A stretch of 64,000 nucleotides of DNA, taken from assembly GCA_019912885.1 (NCBI GenBank), contig JAIOHV010000056.1:1-64000 (forward strand), read 5' to 3'. Positions 8,481 to 14,917 of this stretch are shown piece after piece. The translations under genes and the position numbers were made by a program. Under the pieces are notes generated by a model. That model was not told where the DNA came from. It saw only the letters and a list, made by a program, of their open reading frames with translations, and searched no databases. How positions within the stretch are numbered: the stretch's first letter is position 1; each line of letters begins with the position of its first letter. The DNA comes from a bacterium (GTDB taxonomy: Bacteria > Lernaellota > Lernaellaia > JACKCT01).

Positions 8481-9353
8481 ATGTCGTTTTTCGCCGACCT
8501 CGCGCGCTACGATTTCCTGCGCATCGCCGTGTTGACGGCGCTTCTGGCGAGCGTGGCGTGCGGCATCGTCGGCACGTACGTCGTCACGCGGCGCATCACG
8601 TATCTGGCGGGCGCGATTTCGCACAGCATCCTCGGCGGGATGGGGCTGTTCGTGTATCTCGCGAAGGTGCACGGATTGGACTTTCTGCAGCCGCTGCACG
8701 GAGCGCTCGTCGCGGCGCTCGGTTCGGCCTTGCTTGCCGGTTGGGTCACGCTGCGCATGCGCGAGCGCGAGGACATGGTGATCGGCGCAATCTGGGCGGT
8801 CGGCATGGCCGTGGGCGTCTTGTTCATCTCGCGCACGCCAGGCTTCGCCGAAGACCTGATGAACTACCTGTTCGGCAACATCCTCATGGTCTCGCGGCAC
8901 GACGTGGCGCTCATCGCGATGCTCGATGCGCTTATCGTCGCCGTCTGCCTCGTATTTTACGACCAGTTTCTCGTCGTGTGCTTCGATCCGCTCCACGCGC
9001 GTGTGCGGGGCCTCGCCGACGAGACGTTCCATCTGATGCTTCTGACGCTGACGGCGCTCACCGTCGTCTTGCTCGTCTCGGTCGTCGGGATCGTTCTCGT
9101 CATCGCGCTTCTCACCTTGCCGATCGCCATCGCGTCCGTGTGGTCGCGCACCATTGGGGGCATGATGATCTCCTCGATTCTCGTGTGCGCGGCGCTGACG
9201 GTGGGAGGGCTCGCCGCGAGCTACGAAACGAATCTGCCCGCCGGAGCGACGATCATCGTCGTGGCCGCGGCGTCGTACCTGGCGGTGTTCGCGGTATCGC
9301 GCATTGTCGCAAAGCGCCGGAAGGCGCTTAAAGGCGAGGCGGTCAGCGGATAA
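8481..9353 (+). CDS. znuB: Zinc ABC transporter, permease (ZnuB-like)
   Basis: A 290-residue inner-membrane protein of the ABC-3 family with about eight hydrophobic segments. Examples are 'IAVLTALLASVACGIVGTYV', 'MVIGAIWAVGMAVGVLFI' and 'VVLLVSVVGIVLVIALLTLP'. The typical early G-x-Y-V-V-x-R-R motif and an A-x-S-H-S-I-L-G-G motif are present. It is the last gene of the regulator-znuA-znuC-znuB operon. Its 3' end overlaps by 11 bp the 3' end of the convergent epimerase gene. Confidence 0.92.
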   Translation: MSFFADLARYDFLRIAVLTALLASVACGIVGTYVVTRRITYLAGAISHSILGGMGLFVYLAKVHGLDFLQPLHGALVAALGSALLAGWVTLRMREREDMVIGAIWAVGMAVGVLFISRTPGFAEDLMNYLFGNILMVSRHDVALIAMLDALIVAVCLVFYDQFLVVCFDPLHARVRGLADETFHLMLLTLTALTVVLLVSVVGIVLVIALLTLPIAIASVWSRTIGGMMISSILVCAALTVGGLAASYETNLPAGATIIVVAAASYLAVFAVSRIVAKRRKALKGEAVSG

Positions 9354-10275
9354 GGCCCCGATACCAGTCGACGGTTTGCGCGAGGCCCTCGCGCACCGAG
9401 AACTCGGCGGAGAATCCAAGCCGCTCCCGGGCCCGGGCGACGCTCGCGCGGCTGTTGCGGATATCGCCGACGCGCGCGGCCTCAAACTCGGGCCCGGCCG
9501 TACCGCCGGCAAGCTCGATCAACAGATTCGCAAGATCGAGGATGCTTGTGGAATCGCCGCGCGCGATGTTGAAGATCTCGTTGCCGGGAAGATCGGCGAA
9601 AGCGGCCATCACGTTGGCTCGCGCGACATCCTCGACAAAGACAAAATCGCGTGTCTGCAGGCCGTCGCCATGGATCACCGGCGCGCGGCGCGACAGCACG
9701 CGGGACAGAAAACTTGGAATCGCGGCGGCATACGGCGACTTCGGATCCTGCCTCGGGCCGAACACATTGAAGTAACGCAGTCCGACGAATGCCGCGCCGT
9801 AGCAATGCGCGAACGACTCGGCGATCGCCTCGTCGGCGAGTTTTGTCGCGGCATACGGCGACAGGGGCTTTGGCGGGGTCGCCTCGTCGATGTACTCGGC
9901 GTCGGCCTCGCCGTACACCGCGCACGAGCTGGCGTAGACGATGCGCGTCGCGCCGCTTTCGATTGCCTGGCGAAAAACGTTGATCGACCCGACGATGTTG
10001 ATCTCCGCGGCCAGATGCGGGTCTTCGACCGACTGCGGCACGGAGATGAGCGCGGCCTGGTGAATGACGCGCTCGACCTTGTGGCAGGCCAGGCGGCATG
10101 CGGACTCGTCGCGGATGTCGCCGCGCACGAATTCCACGTCCAGTCCGTCGAGATTTTCCTGGCGCCCCGTGCTGAGGTTATCCAGCACGCGGACCTGGTG
10201 GCCGTCGGCGAGCAAGCGGCGCACGATCGTGCCGCCGATGAATCCCGCTCCGCCCGTGACCAGCACGCTCGCCAT
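9343..10275 (-). CDS. NAD-dependent sugar epimerase (UDP-hexose 4-epimerase type)
   Basis: A 310-residue extended short-chain dehydrogenase. It has the N-terminal Rossmann motif G-G-A-G-F-I-G, the active-site Ser region A-S-S-C-A-V-Y-G and the Y-A-A-T-K catalytic Tyr/Lys. The segment Y-F-N-V-F-G-P-R-Q-D-P-x-S-P-Y-A resembles the WbpP/Gne branch acting on UDP-N-acetylhexosamines rather than classic GalE. It probably supplies a nucleotide sugar for surface polysaccharide or LPS. GGGAG precedes the ATG by eight bases. A glycosyltransferase lies 3 kb away, but the two are not in one operon. Confidence 0.85.
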   Translation of the reverse strand: MASVLVTGGAGFIGGTIVRRLLADGHQVRVLDNLSTGRQENLDGLDVEFVRGDIRDESACRLACHKVERVIHQAALISVPQSVEDPHLAAEINIVGSINVFRQAIESGATRIVYASSCAVYGEADAEYIDEATPPKPLSPYAATKLADEAIAESFAHCYGAAFVGLRYFNVFGPRQDPKSPYAAAIPSFLSRVLSRRAPVIHGDGLQTRDFVFVEDVARANVMAAFADLPGNEIFNIARGDSTSILDLANLLIELAGGTAGPEFEAARVGDIRNSRASVARARERLGFSAEFSVREGLAQTVDWYRGLIR

Positions 10276-10398
10276 TTTTCATGCTCCCGTGTTCGGCGCC
10301 GAAGTATGGGGATGCGCGGATGGCCGGTCAATGTGGCTTCGATGGTCGGACAACGATGGGCTTCGCGGAACCCGAGGAGACCGCGGCGGGCCCACGTG

Positions 10399-10761
10399 CT
10401 AGAGAACCTCGCTTTTGAGTTCCTTGAGATAGCCTCGCAGAATCGCAAGAACCTCGTGCCCCGCGGGCGTGAGCGCATACTCCCGGCGCGCGCGGAGGCC
10501 GCCGTCGGGATCGGCCATGCTGCTCAACCAACCGCGTTGCTCGAGTCGCTTGAGAAGGGGATACAACGTACCGGGGCTAACCTCGTAACCGTGATGCCGA
10601 AGTTCCCGGATCATCCATTGGCCGACCACCGGCTTCTTCGCCGCGTGGTGGAGGATGTGGATTTTCCAGAATGAAAGCAGAAATTCGCGTTCGATGCTTT
10701 TGGCGTCGATCGCTGGCGTTCCGCCCTTCGCTAGCTTTCGCGGTACTTCGATACTTTTCAC
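10399..10761 (-). CDS. PadR-family transcriptional regulator
   Basis: A 120-residue winged-helix regulator. The PadR core is clear: 'SFWKIHILHHAAKKPVVGQW' leads into M-I-R-E-L-R-H-H-G-Y-E-V-S-P-G-T-L-Y-P-L-L, then the wing R-A-R-R-E-Y-A-L-T-P-A-G. A C-terminal dimerisation helix follows. I chose the GTG at 10761 because GGAG lies six bases upstream. An ATG at 10776 directly abuts the palindrome and has no ribosome site. The perfect palindrome in the leader suggests autoregulation. No efflux pump or catabolic gene, the usual PadR targets, is adjacent; the nearest downstream gene is the epimerase. Confidence 0.83.
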   Translation of the reverse strand: MKSIEVPRKLAKGGTPAIDAKSIEREFLLSFWKIHILHHAAKKPVVGQWMIRELRHHGYEVSPGTLYPLLKRLEQRGWLSSMADPDGGLRARREYALTPAGHEVLAILRGYLKELKSEVL

Positions 10762-10776
10762 CAGCAGCTCCGTCAT

Positions 10777-10795
10777 GGCGATAAAAATTATCGCC
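10777..10795. promoter_or_regulatory. Perfect palindrome, likely PadR operator
   Basis: GGCGATAA-AAA-TTATCGCC is a perfect 8-bp inverted repeat. It lies 16 bp before the chosen PadR start and just downstream of a promoter on the same strand, a typical site for autorepression. The ATG at 10776 directly abuts it. Confidence 0.6.
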
Positions 10796-10811
10796 CAAAG
10801 CGGCGTGCTGG

Positions 10812-10840
10812 TATCTAAACCGAACGGGAGAACATTCCAA
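10812..10840 (-). promoter_or_regulatory. Promoter of the padR-like gene
   Basis: On the minus strand TTGGAA (10835-10840) and TAGATA (10812-10817) are spaced by 17 bp. Transcription would begin near 10805, ahead of the palindrome. Confidence 0.5.
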
Positions 10841-10854
10841 GGCCTCGTTGTCAT

Positions 10855-11094
10855 CGAGGTGTCAAGCCCACAATTGCGAATGCGGTCGCCCGGACTTTTT
10901 CCGAGAACCGCAACGGCGTTTTCAGTCTCAAATTCAGACGGATCAGAACGCGCCCACGACCTTTCCGGAACGGGGGCTCATTCCGCAAAACTCGTTGAAT
11001 TTGGGAATGAAATCGGAATCCGTAGTCGGAAACCGATATCGGGGCACGGCTATTGCACATCGCTCTGTCCGTCGTAACCCCTATGGAGTTTCCA
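10855..11094. other. Leader region of the multiheme cytochrome gene
   Basis: This 240-bp stretch contains no gene. It holds a sigma-54 type promoter at 11043-11057. About 40-60 bp upstream is an inverted repeat, CATTCC-N19-GGAATG (10979-11009), that could bind an enhancer-binding protein. The repeat is weak evidence on its own. Confidence 0.45.
11043..11057 (+). promoter_or_regulatory. Sigma-54 (-24/-12) promoter of cytochrome gene
   Basis: The sequence GGCACG-GCTA-TTGCA has the GG and GC dinucleotides exactly 10 bp apart and matches the sigma-54 consensus (TGGCACG-N4-TTGCA) at all positions except the first T. Transcription would start near 11068, about 27 bp before the cytochrome start codon. 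Such promoters need an NtrC-type activator; one is encoded at 33134-34519, but a link is not shown. Confidence 0.7.
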
Positions 11095-13251
11095 ATGCAA
11101 GTTCTGAATACAAGAAATTGGATCTGGGCGCTGTGCCTGGTGGCCATGCTGGCGTTCGTCGCCGCATGCGACGGCGGCGCTGACGGCGAGGATGGCGCGA
11201 GCGGAGAAGCAGGTCCGGCCGGAGCCGACGGTTCGAATGGGTCCAACGGCTCGGACGGCCTTGACGGAGCGGACGGGGCCGACGGTGAAGACGGAGCCGA
11301 CGGCAGCGATGGATTGGATGGTTCCGACGGTTTGGACGGCTCCGACGGTTTGGACGGCTCCGATGGTTTGGACGGCTCCGACGGCGAGGATGGCGAGGAC
11401 GGCGAGGACGGTGAAGGCACATACGGCACCCTGCCGAACGGCGTCACCGGCCGCGTTCTCGACACCGCCGACGACCCAATCGCTGACGCATACGTTTTCC
11501 TCATCCCTGTCGAGGACGTGACGGGCATCGCGATCAACATGGATCCGACGACGTTCGACGCCGCGGCGACCGACGACGAGCCGCTCGAAGATCTGATTCG
11601 CGGCCAGCTTGCCGCCGCGATCACCTATCAATACGGCGTGACCGACGGCGAAGGCATCTACGCGATCGACGATGTCGAAGCGGGCGCGTATTTCCTTTAC
11701 GTGCAGCCCGACGCCCTCGACGGCGACCACCTGCCCGGCGGCAATCTGTCGCGCGCGTCGTACGATGCCGACGACCTGTACGGCACCAAGCGGCCCATTA
11801 CGCTTTCGATGAGCGTCGGCGAAAACGCCCGCTTCGTCGGCTCGTCGGTGTGCCTGAACTGCCACGGCTACACGCACGAATTAAAGACCATGCACAAGCT
11901 CGGCATCCACAATCCGTACCAGGAAAGCGGACTTCAGGACTGGGATCTCGATCGCCACGAGGCGTTGCTGGACGGTTACGACCTGTTTGAGGACGACACG
12001 CTTGTTTACTACTACGATTACGACGGCGGCCGCGGATTCGACAAGTACAAGACCTCCCTGACCCCGCCGGCGGGAAATCTGAGCCTGACGGTGCGTCTCT
12101 GGAAAGACGGATCGCTATACAAGATGACGCTCACCGACCAGAAGGTGAACATCGGCGCCACCGCGACCTACACCGTCGATCTGGGGTACGGCGGCGGCGT
12201 GTACAAGCAGCGCTACAACACGAAGATCGGCGACAGCTTCTACCCGATGCCGGTTCAGTACCAAGAGGAGGGCAGCGAAACGTATTCGCCGCGCACACGC
12301 AAGGTGATTCGCGATTATCACGCCGACTGGTACTTCAGCGAATCCACGGGTCTCAAGACACCGGCCAAGAGCAAGTCGTTCGACAAGACCTGCGCGAGTT
12401 GCCATTACAACGGCTTCTCGCTCACCGGCAACGATACCGACGGCTGGAAGGCGATGGCGGTCTCGGATCCGAATGGCGAGCTGGACCTTGACGGCGACGG
12501 GGTGCCGGAAGAGCTGAACCTCGGCTGCGAATCCTGCCACGGTCCCGGCTCCAACCACTGGAAGAACGCCGGACAGGGCAAATACATCGTCTCCCCGGCG
12601 AACCTCGCCGCGGAACGCAGCTCGATGATCTGCGGCCAGTGCCACAGCCGTCCGAAGGGCAAGAACCTCGAGGACACGCCGATCAACGACAATAACGAAA
12701 TGATGATCGCGGGCACGAGCCGCGAGGTCTTCCTGGCCGACTACACGAGCCGCGCGGACGGCGCCGCGTCGGATTTCTACGCCGACGACAACCTGCACTC
12801 CAAGAGCCACCATCAGCAGTACACCGACTACGTGCGTAGTGCGCATTACCGCAACGAGTTCGTCCTGCTTTCGTGCGCCGATTGCCACGACCCGCACGGG
12901 GAGGACGACAATCAGGCCCAGTTGCTTGAAGACCCGGACGACAATGCCCTTTGCACGAAATGTCATGTGGATCTGGCCGGCGACGCCAAGCCGCACATCC
13001 TGGCGAAAGTCGGCTACGATCACACTTTCATGGAACCCACGTGCGTGGACTGCCACATGGTCAAGACGGCCAAGACGGGCGCCGGCGCGCCGAGCGTGGT
13101 CGGCAGCGGTTACTGGATGAACGACATCACGTCGCACATGATGGATGTGCCCAGAAAGACGATCCTGGCGGGGCAGACGCCAAGTGATAGCCTGATGCCG
13201 ATTCCGTACACGAACTCGTGCGGCGGCTGCCACGACTTCCCGATCGAATAA
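11095..13251 (+). CDS. Octaheme c-type cytochrome lipoprotein with collagen-like stalk
   Basis: A 718-residue lipoprotein. The signal peptide ends in the lipobox V-A-A-C (Cys25). Residues 28-107 are about 26 uninterrupted Gly-x-y triplets (mostly G-S-D, G-L-D and G-E-D), a collagen-like acidic stalk. A carboxypeptidase-regulatory-like beta domain follows (T-G-R-V-L-D-T-A-D-D-P-I-A-D-A-Y-V). The rest carries eight C-x-x-C-H heme sites: CLNCH, CASCH, CESCH, CGQCH, CADCH, CTKCH, CVDCH and CGGCH. It probably carries electrons at or beyond the outer membrane. GGAG sits six bases before the ATG at 11095. It is a single gene ended by a strong terminator and has a sigma-54 promoter. Confidence 0.88.
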   Translation: MQVLNTRNWIWALCLVAMLAFVAACDGGADGEDGASGEAGPAGADGSNGSNGSDGLDGADGADGEDGADGSDGLDGSDGLDGSDGLDGSDGLDGSDGEDGEDGEDGEGTYGTLPNGVTGRVLDTADDPIADAYVFLIPVEDVTGIAINMDPTTFDAAATDDEPLEDLIRGQLAAAITYQYGVTDGEGIYAIDDVEAGAYFLYVQPDALDGDHLPGGNLSRASYDADDLYGTKRPITLSMSVGENARFVGSSVCLNCHGYTHELKTMHKLGIHNPYQESGLQDWDLDRHEALLDGYDLFEDDTLVYYYDYDGGRGFDKYKTSLTPPAGNLSLTVRLWKDGSLYKMTLTDQKVNIGATATYTVDLGYGGGVYKQRYNTKIGDSFYPMPVQYQEEGSETYSPRTRKVIRDYHADWYFSESTGLKTPAKSKSFDKTCASCHYNGFSLTGNDTDGWKAMAVSDPNGELDLDGDGVPEELNLGCESCHGPGSNHWKNAGQGKYIVSPANLAAERSSMICGQCHSRPKGKNLEDTPINDNNEMMIAGTSREVFLADYTSRADGAASDFYADDNLHSKSHHQQYTDYVRSAHYRNEFVLLSCADCHDPHGEDDNQAQLLEDPDDNALCTKCHVDLAGDAKPHILAKVGYDHTFMEPTCVDCHMVKTAKTGAGAPSVVGSGYWMNDITSHMMDVPRKTILAGQTPSDSLMPIPYTNSCGGCHDFPIE
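11302..11391 (+). repeat. 18-bp tandem repeat within collagen-like coding region
   Basis: Five 18-bp units (consensus GGCTCCGACGGTTTGGAC) run in frame and encode Gly-Ser-Asp-Gly-Leu-Asp. The middle units are nearly identical, so the stalk length is likely to vary by slippage or recombination. Confidence 0.85.
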
Positions 13252-13290
13252 AAACCAGGTTTCGTCGCGGAAGCGGCGAGTTGAGACCAC

Positions 13291-13320
13291 CGCCCCGGCC
13301 ACGTGCCGGGGCGTAATTTT
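13291..13320 (+). terminator. Rho-independent terminator after cytochrome gene
   Basis: A perfect 9-bp stem, CGCCCCGGC/GCCGGGGCG, with loop CACGT is followed by TAATTTTT. It lies 40 bp past the stop codon. Confidence 0.85.
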
Positions 13321-13344
13321 TGTGCGCTCGAAATCCGGCGCGAC

Positions 13345-14655
13345 TCACCGCCCGATCGCGCGGCTGTAGACCTCCTCGATCCGCACCGACGTTTCCCCGA
13401 TTGTCTCCGGCGGCGGGATGCCCGCGCGCGCGTCATCGAGCGCCTCGGGGTGCAGGACGATGCGGTGCATTAAGGCGGACAGGGACATCGCGTCCTGCGC
13501 ACGGAAGAGGAACCCGCCGCGCCCCTCGCCGACAAGTTCCGGCAGCGCGCCGTGATCCGCGGCGATGACGGGCACGCCCGCCGCGAACGCCTCGTGGATG
13601 ACCTTCGGCGAGTTCTCCACCCAGATCGACGGAACGATGAGCGCGTCGATATCCGCGAGAAGTCGCGGTAAATGGTCGGGAACAAACGCGCCGTGGAAAA
13701 CGACGTTCGCCGCCGCGTCCTTCGGGCCATCGTAACCGCCATGCACGTGCAACTCCGCCGCGCCCGCGGCGACATCGCGGATCGCACGCATGGCGATGCC
13801 GACGCCTTTTTCGTGATTCAGATGGCCGATTAGCCCAAAACGCACCGGTCCTTCGCGGCGGGCGGCGGGCGGTGCGGGAATCTCGGCCGGGTCAATACCG
13901 TACGGAACGATGTGCGTCCGTTCGCGGGGCAAATAAAAGCCCGCCTGACGGTAGCGCTTCACGAGGTACTTCGACGGACTGATGATGTCGCGAAATGACG
14001 AGACGATCGAGCGATACACGTGCTGCCGGCGGTGGAAGAACATCAGCCGCGAAAACGGCACGAACGACAGGCCCTTCTGCGCGACGTTTCGCGCCGCGTC
14101 GGCCTTGCGCGTCTCGGTGACGTAGCGCCGCGCCCTTCGCGCAATGCCGGCGAGCGGCCCATAGTCGGACAGGCCCGCCGCCTCGCCGATCAGCCTGTCG
14201 GCTTCGTCCTCATAACAATCGACGCACCGCGTGAGCGGATACGGGCCGGGGCAGGGCGTCTGCCCGCGAAACAGCAGCCGGATGCGCGCGCACTGCCACC
14301 AGTAGTCGTGCAGCGTCAGGACGCTCGGACAATCGCGCGAAAGGTGTGCGAGCGCCGATGGCGAAAAACCGATGCCGTGATGCACATGAACGACATCCGG
14401 CATGAACGTCCGCGCCGTATGCAGGAGATCCGCCGACAGCGCGGGCGCGGCCGTCGCACGCCGATCGCGAAAACGGCGCAGACGGAAGTAGCCAACGACG
14501 GCGTCTTCCGGGCTCTCGCCATAAGCGTCGCAGGACTGCGTGTAGACGAGAACATCGTGCCGTTTGCCAAGTTCGGTGGCGAGTTGCTGCACGTGCCTTT
14601 CCGCGCCGCCGTACCGCTCGGGCGGAAACTGGTGGATGAGCAGGAAAATCCGCAC
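13345..14655 (-). CDS. GT4-family glycosyltransferase
   Basis: A 436-residue GT-B glycosyltransferase. The N-terminus (R-I-F-L-L-I-H-Q-F-P-P-E, then G-G-A-E-R-H) and the C-terminal F-G-L-I-G-H-L-N-x-E-K-G, the P-S-I-W-V-E-N-S-P motif and the E-A-F-A-A-G-V-P nucleotide-sugar region are typical of family 4 enzymes of polysaccharide or LPS synthesis. A cysteine cluster in the N-terminal domain (W-W-Q-C-A-R, T-P-C-P-G and R-C-V-D-C) recurs in a subgroup of these enzymes. The start is GTG at 14655 with only a weak ribosome site. It stands alone between convergent and divergent neighbours. Confidence 0.85.
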   Translation of the reverse strand: MRIFLLIHQFPPERYGGAERHVQQLATELGKRHDVLVYTQSCDAYGESPEDAVVGYFRLRRFRDRRATAAPALSADLLHTARTFMPDVVHVHHGIGFSPSALAHLSRDCPSVLTLHDYWWQCARIRLLFRGQTPCPGPYPLTRCVDCYEDEADRLIGEAAGLSDYGPLAGIARRARRYVTETRKADAARNVAQKGLSFVPFSRLMFFHRRQHVYRSIVSSFRDIISPSKYLVKRYRQAGFYLPRERTHIVPYGIDPAEIPAPPAARREGPVRFGLIGHLNHEKGVGIAMRAIRDVAAGAAELHVHGGYDGPKDAAANVVFHGAFVPDHLPRLLADIDALIVPSIWVENSPKVIHEAFAAGVPVIAADHGALPELVGEGRGGFLFRAQDAMSLSALMHRIVLHPEALDDARAGIPPPETIGETSVRIEEVYSRAIGR

Positions 14656-14718
14656 GCTCGGATCATTTCAGCGAGGCGGGCGATTGTCTATTGGATTGAT
14701 CGCGGAATTGCGAAGTCA

Positions 14719-14745
14719 AAGCCGCGACCGTAAGGGAGCGGTCTC
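14719..14745. repeat. Dispersed hairpin repeat (CCGCGACCGT type), copy 1
   Basis: The core AGCCGCGACCGTAAGGGAGC contains the inverted repeat GACCG/CGGTC. A related copy lies at 41835-41858. It is in the 262-bp gap between the glycosyltransferase and the C25 protease; the rest of that gap shows no gene. Confidence 0.6.
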
Positions 14746-14882
14746 CTCGTTCGCAAACGAAATTGTTGATCGGGAGAGGTGATGTTTTGTCGATCTTCCG
14801 ACGGCCGCCTTTCGGGGCGAAACGGGCGGCAGCTTGCTGACGCGCGCAGCTCCGTTCGTTGCGTGGCGCGCGTTGCGATGAC

Positions 14883-14917
14883 CTTCCAGCCTCTCAGCCT
14901 TCCAGTCTCTTTCCTTC
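14883..14917. repeat. Low-complexity CTTCCAG/CTCTCAG words at gene end
   Basis: Tandem imperfect words (TTCCAGCCTCTCAGCC and TTCCAGTCTC) abut the stop codon of the C25 protease. A similar run abuts the cysS stop at 59090-59131. Confidence 0.55.
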
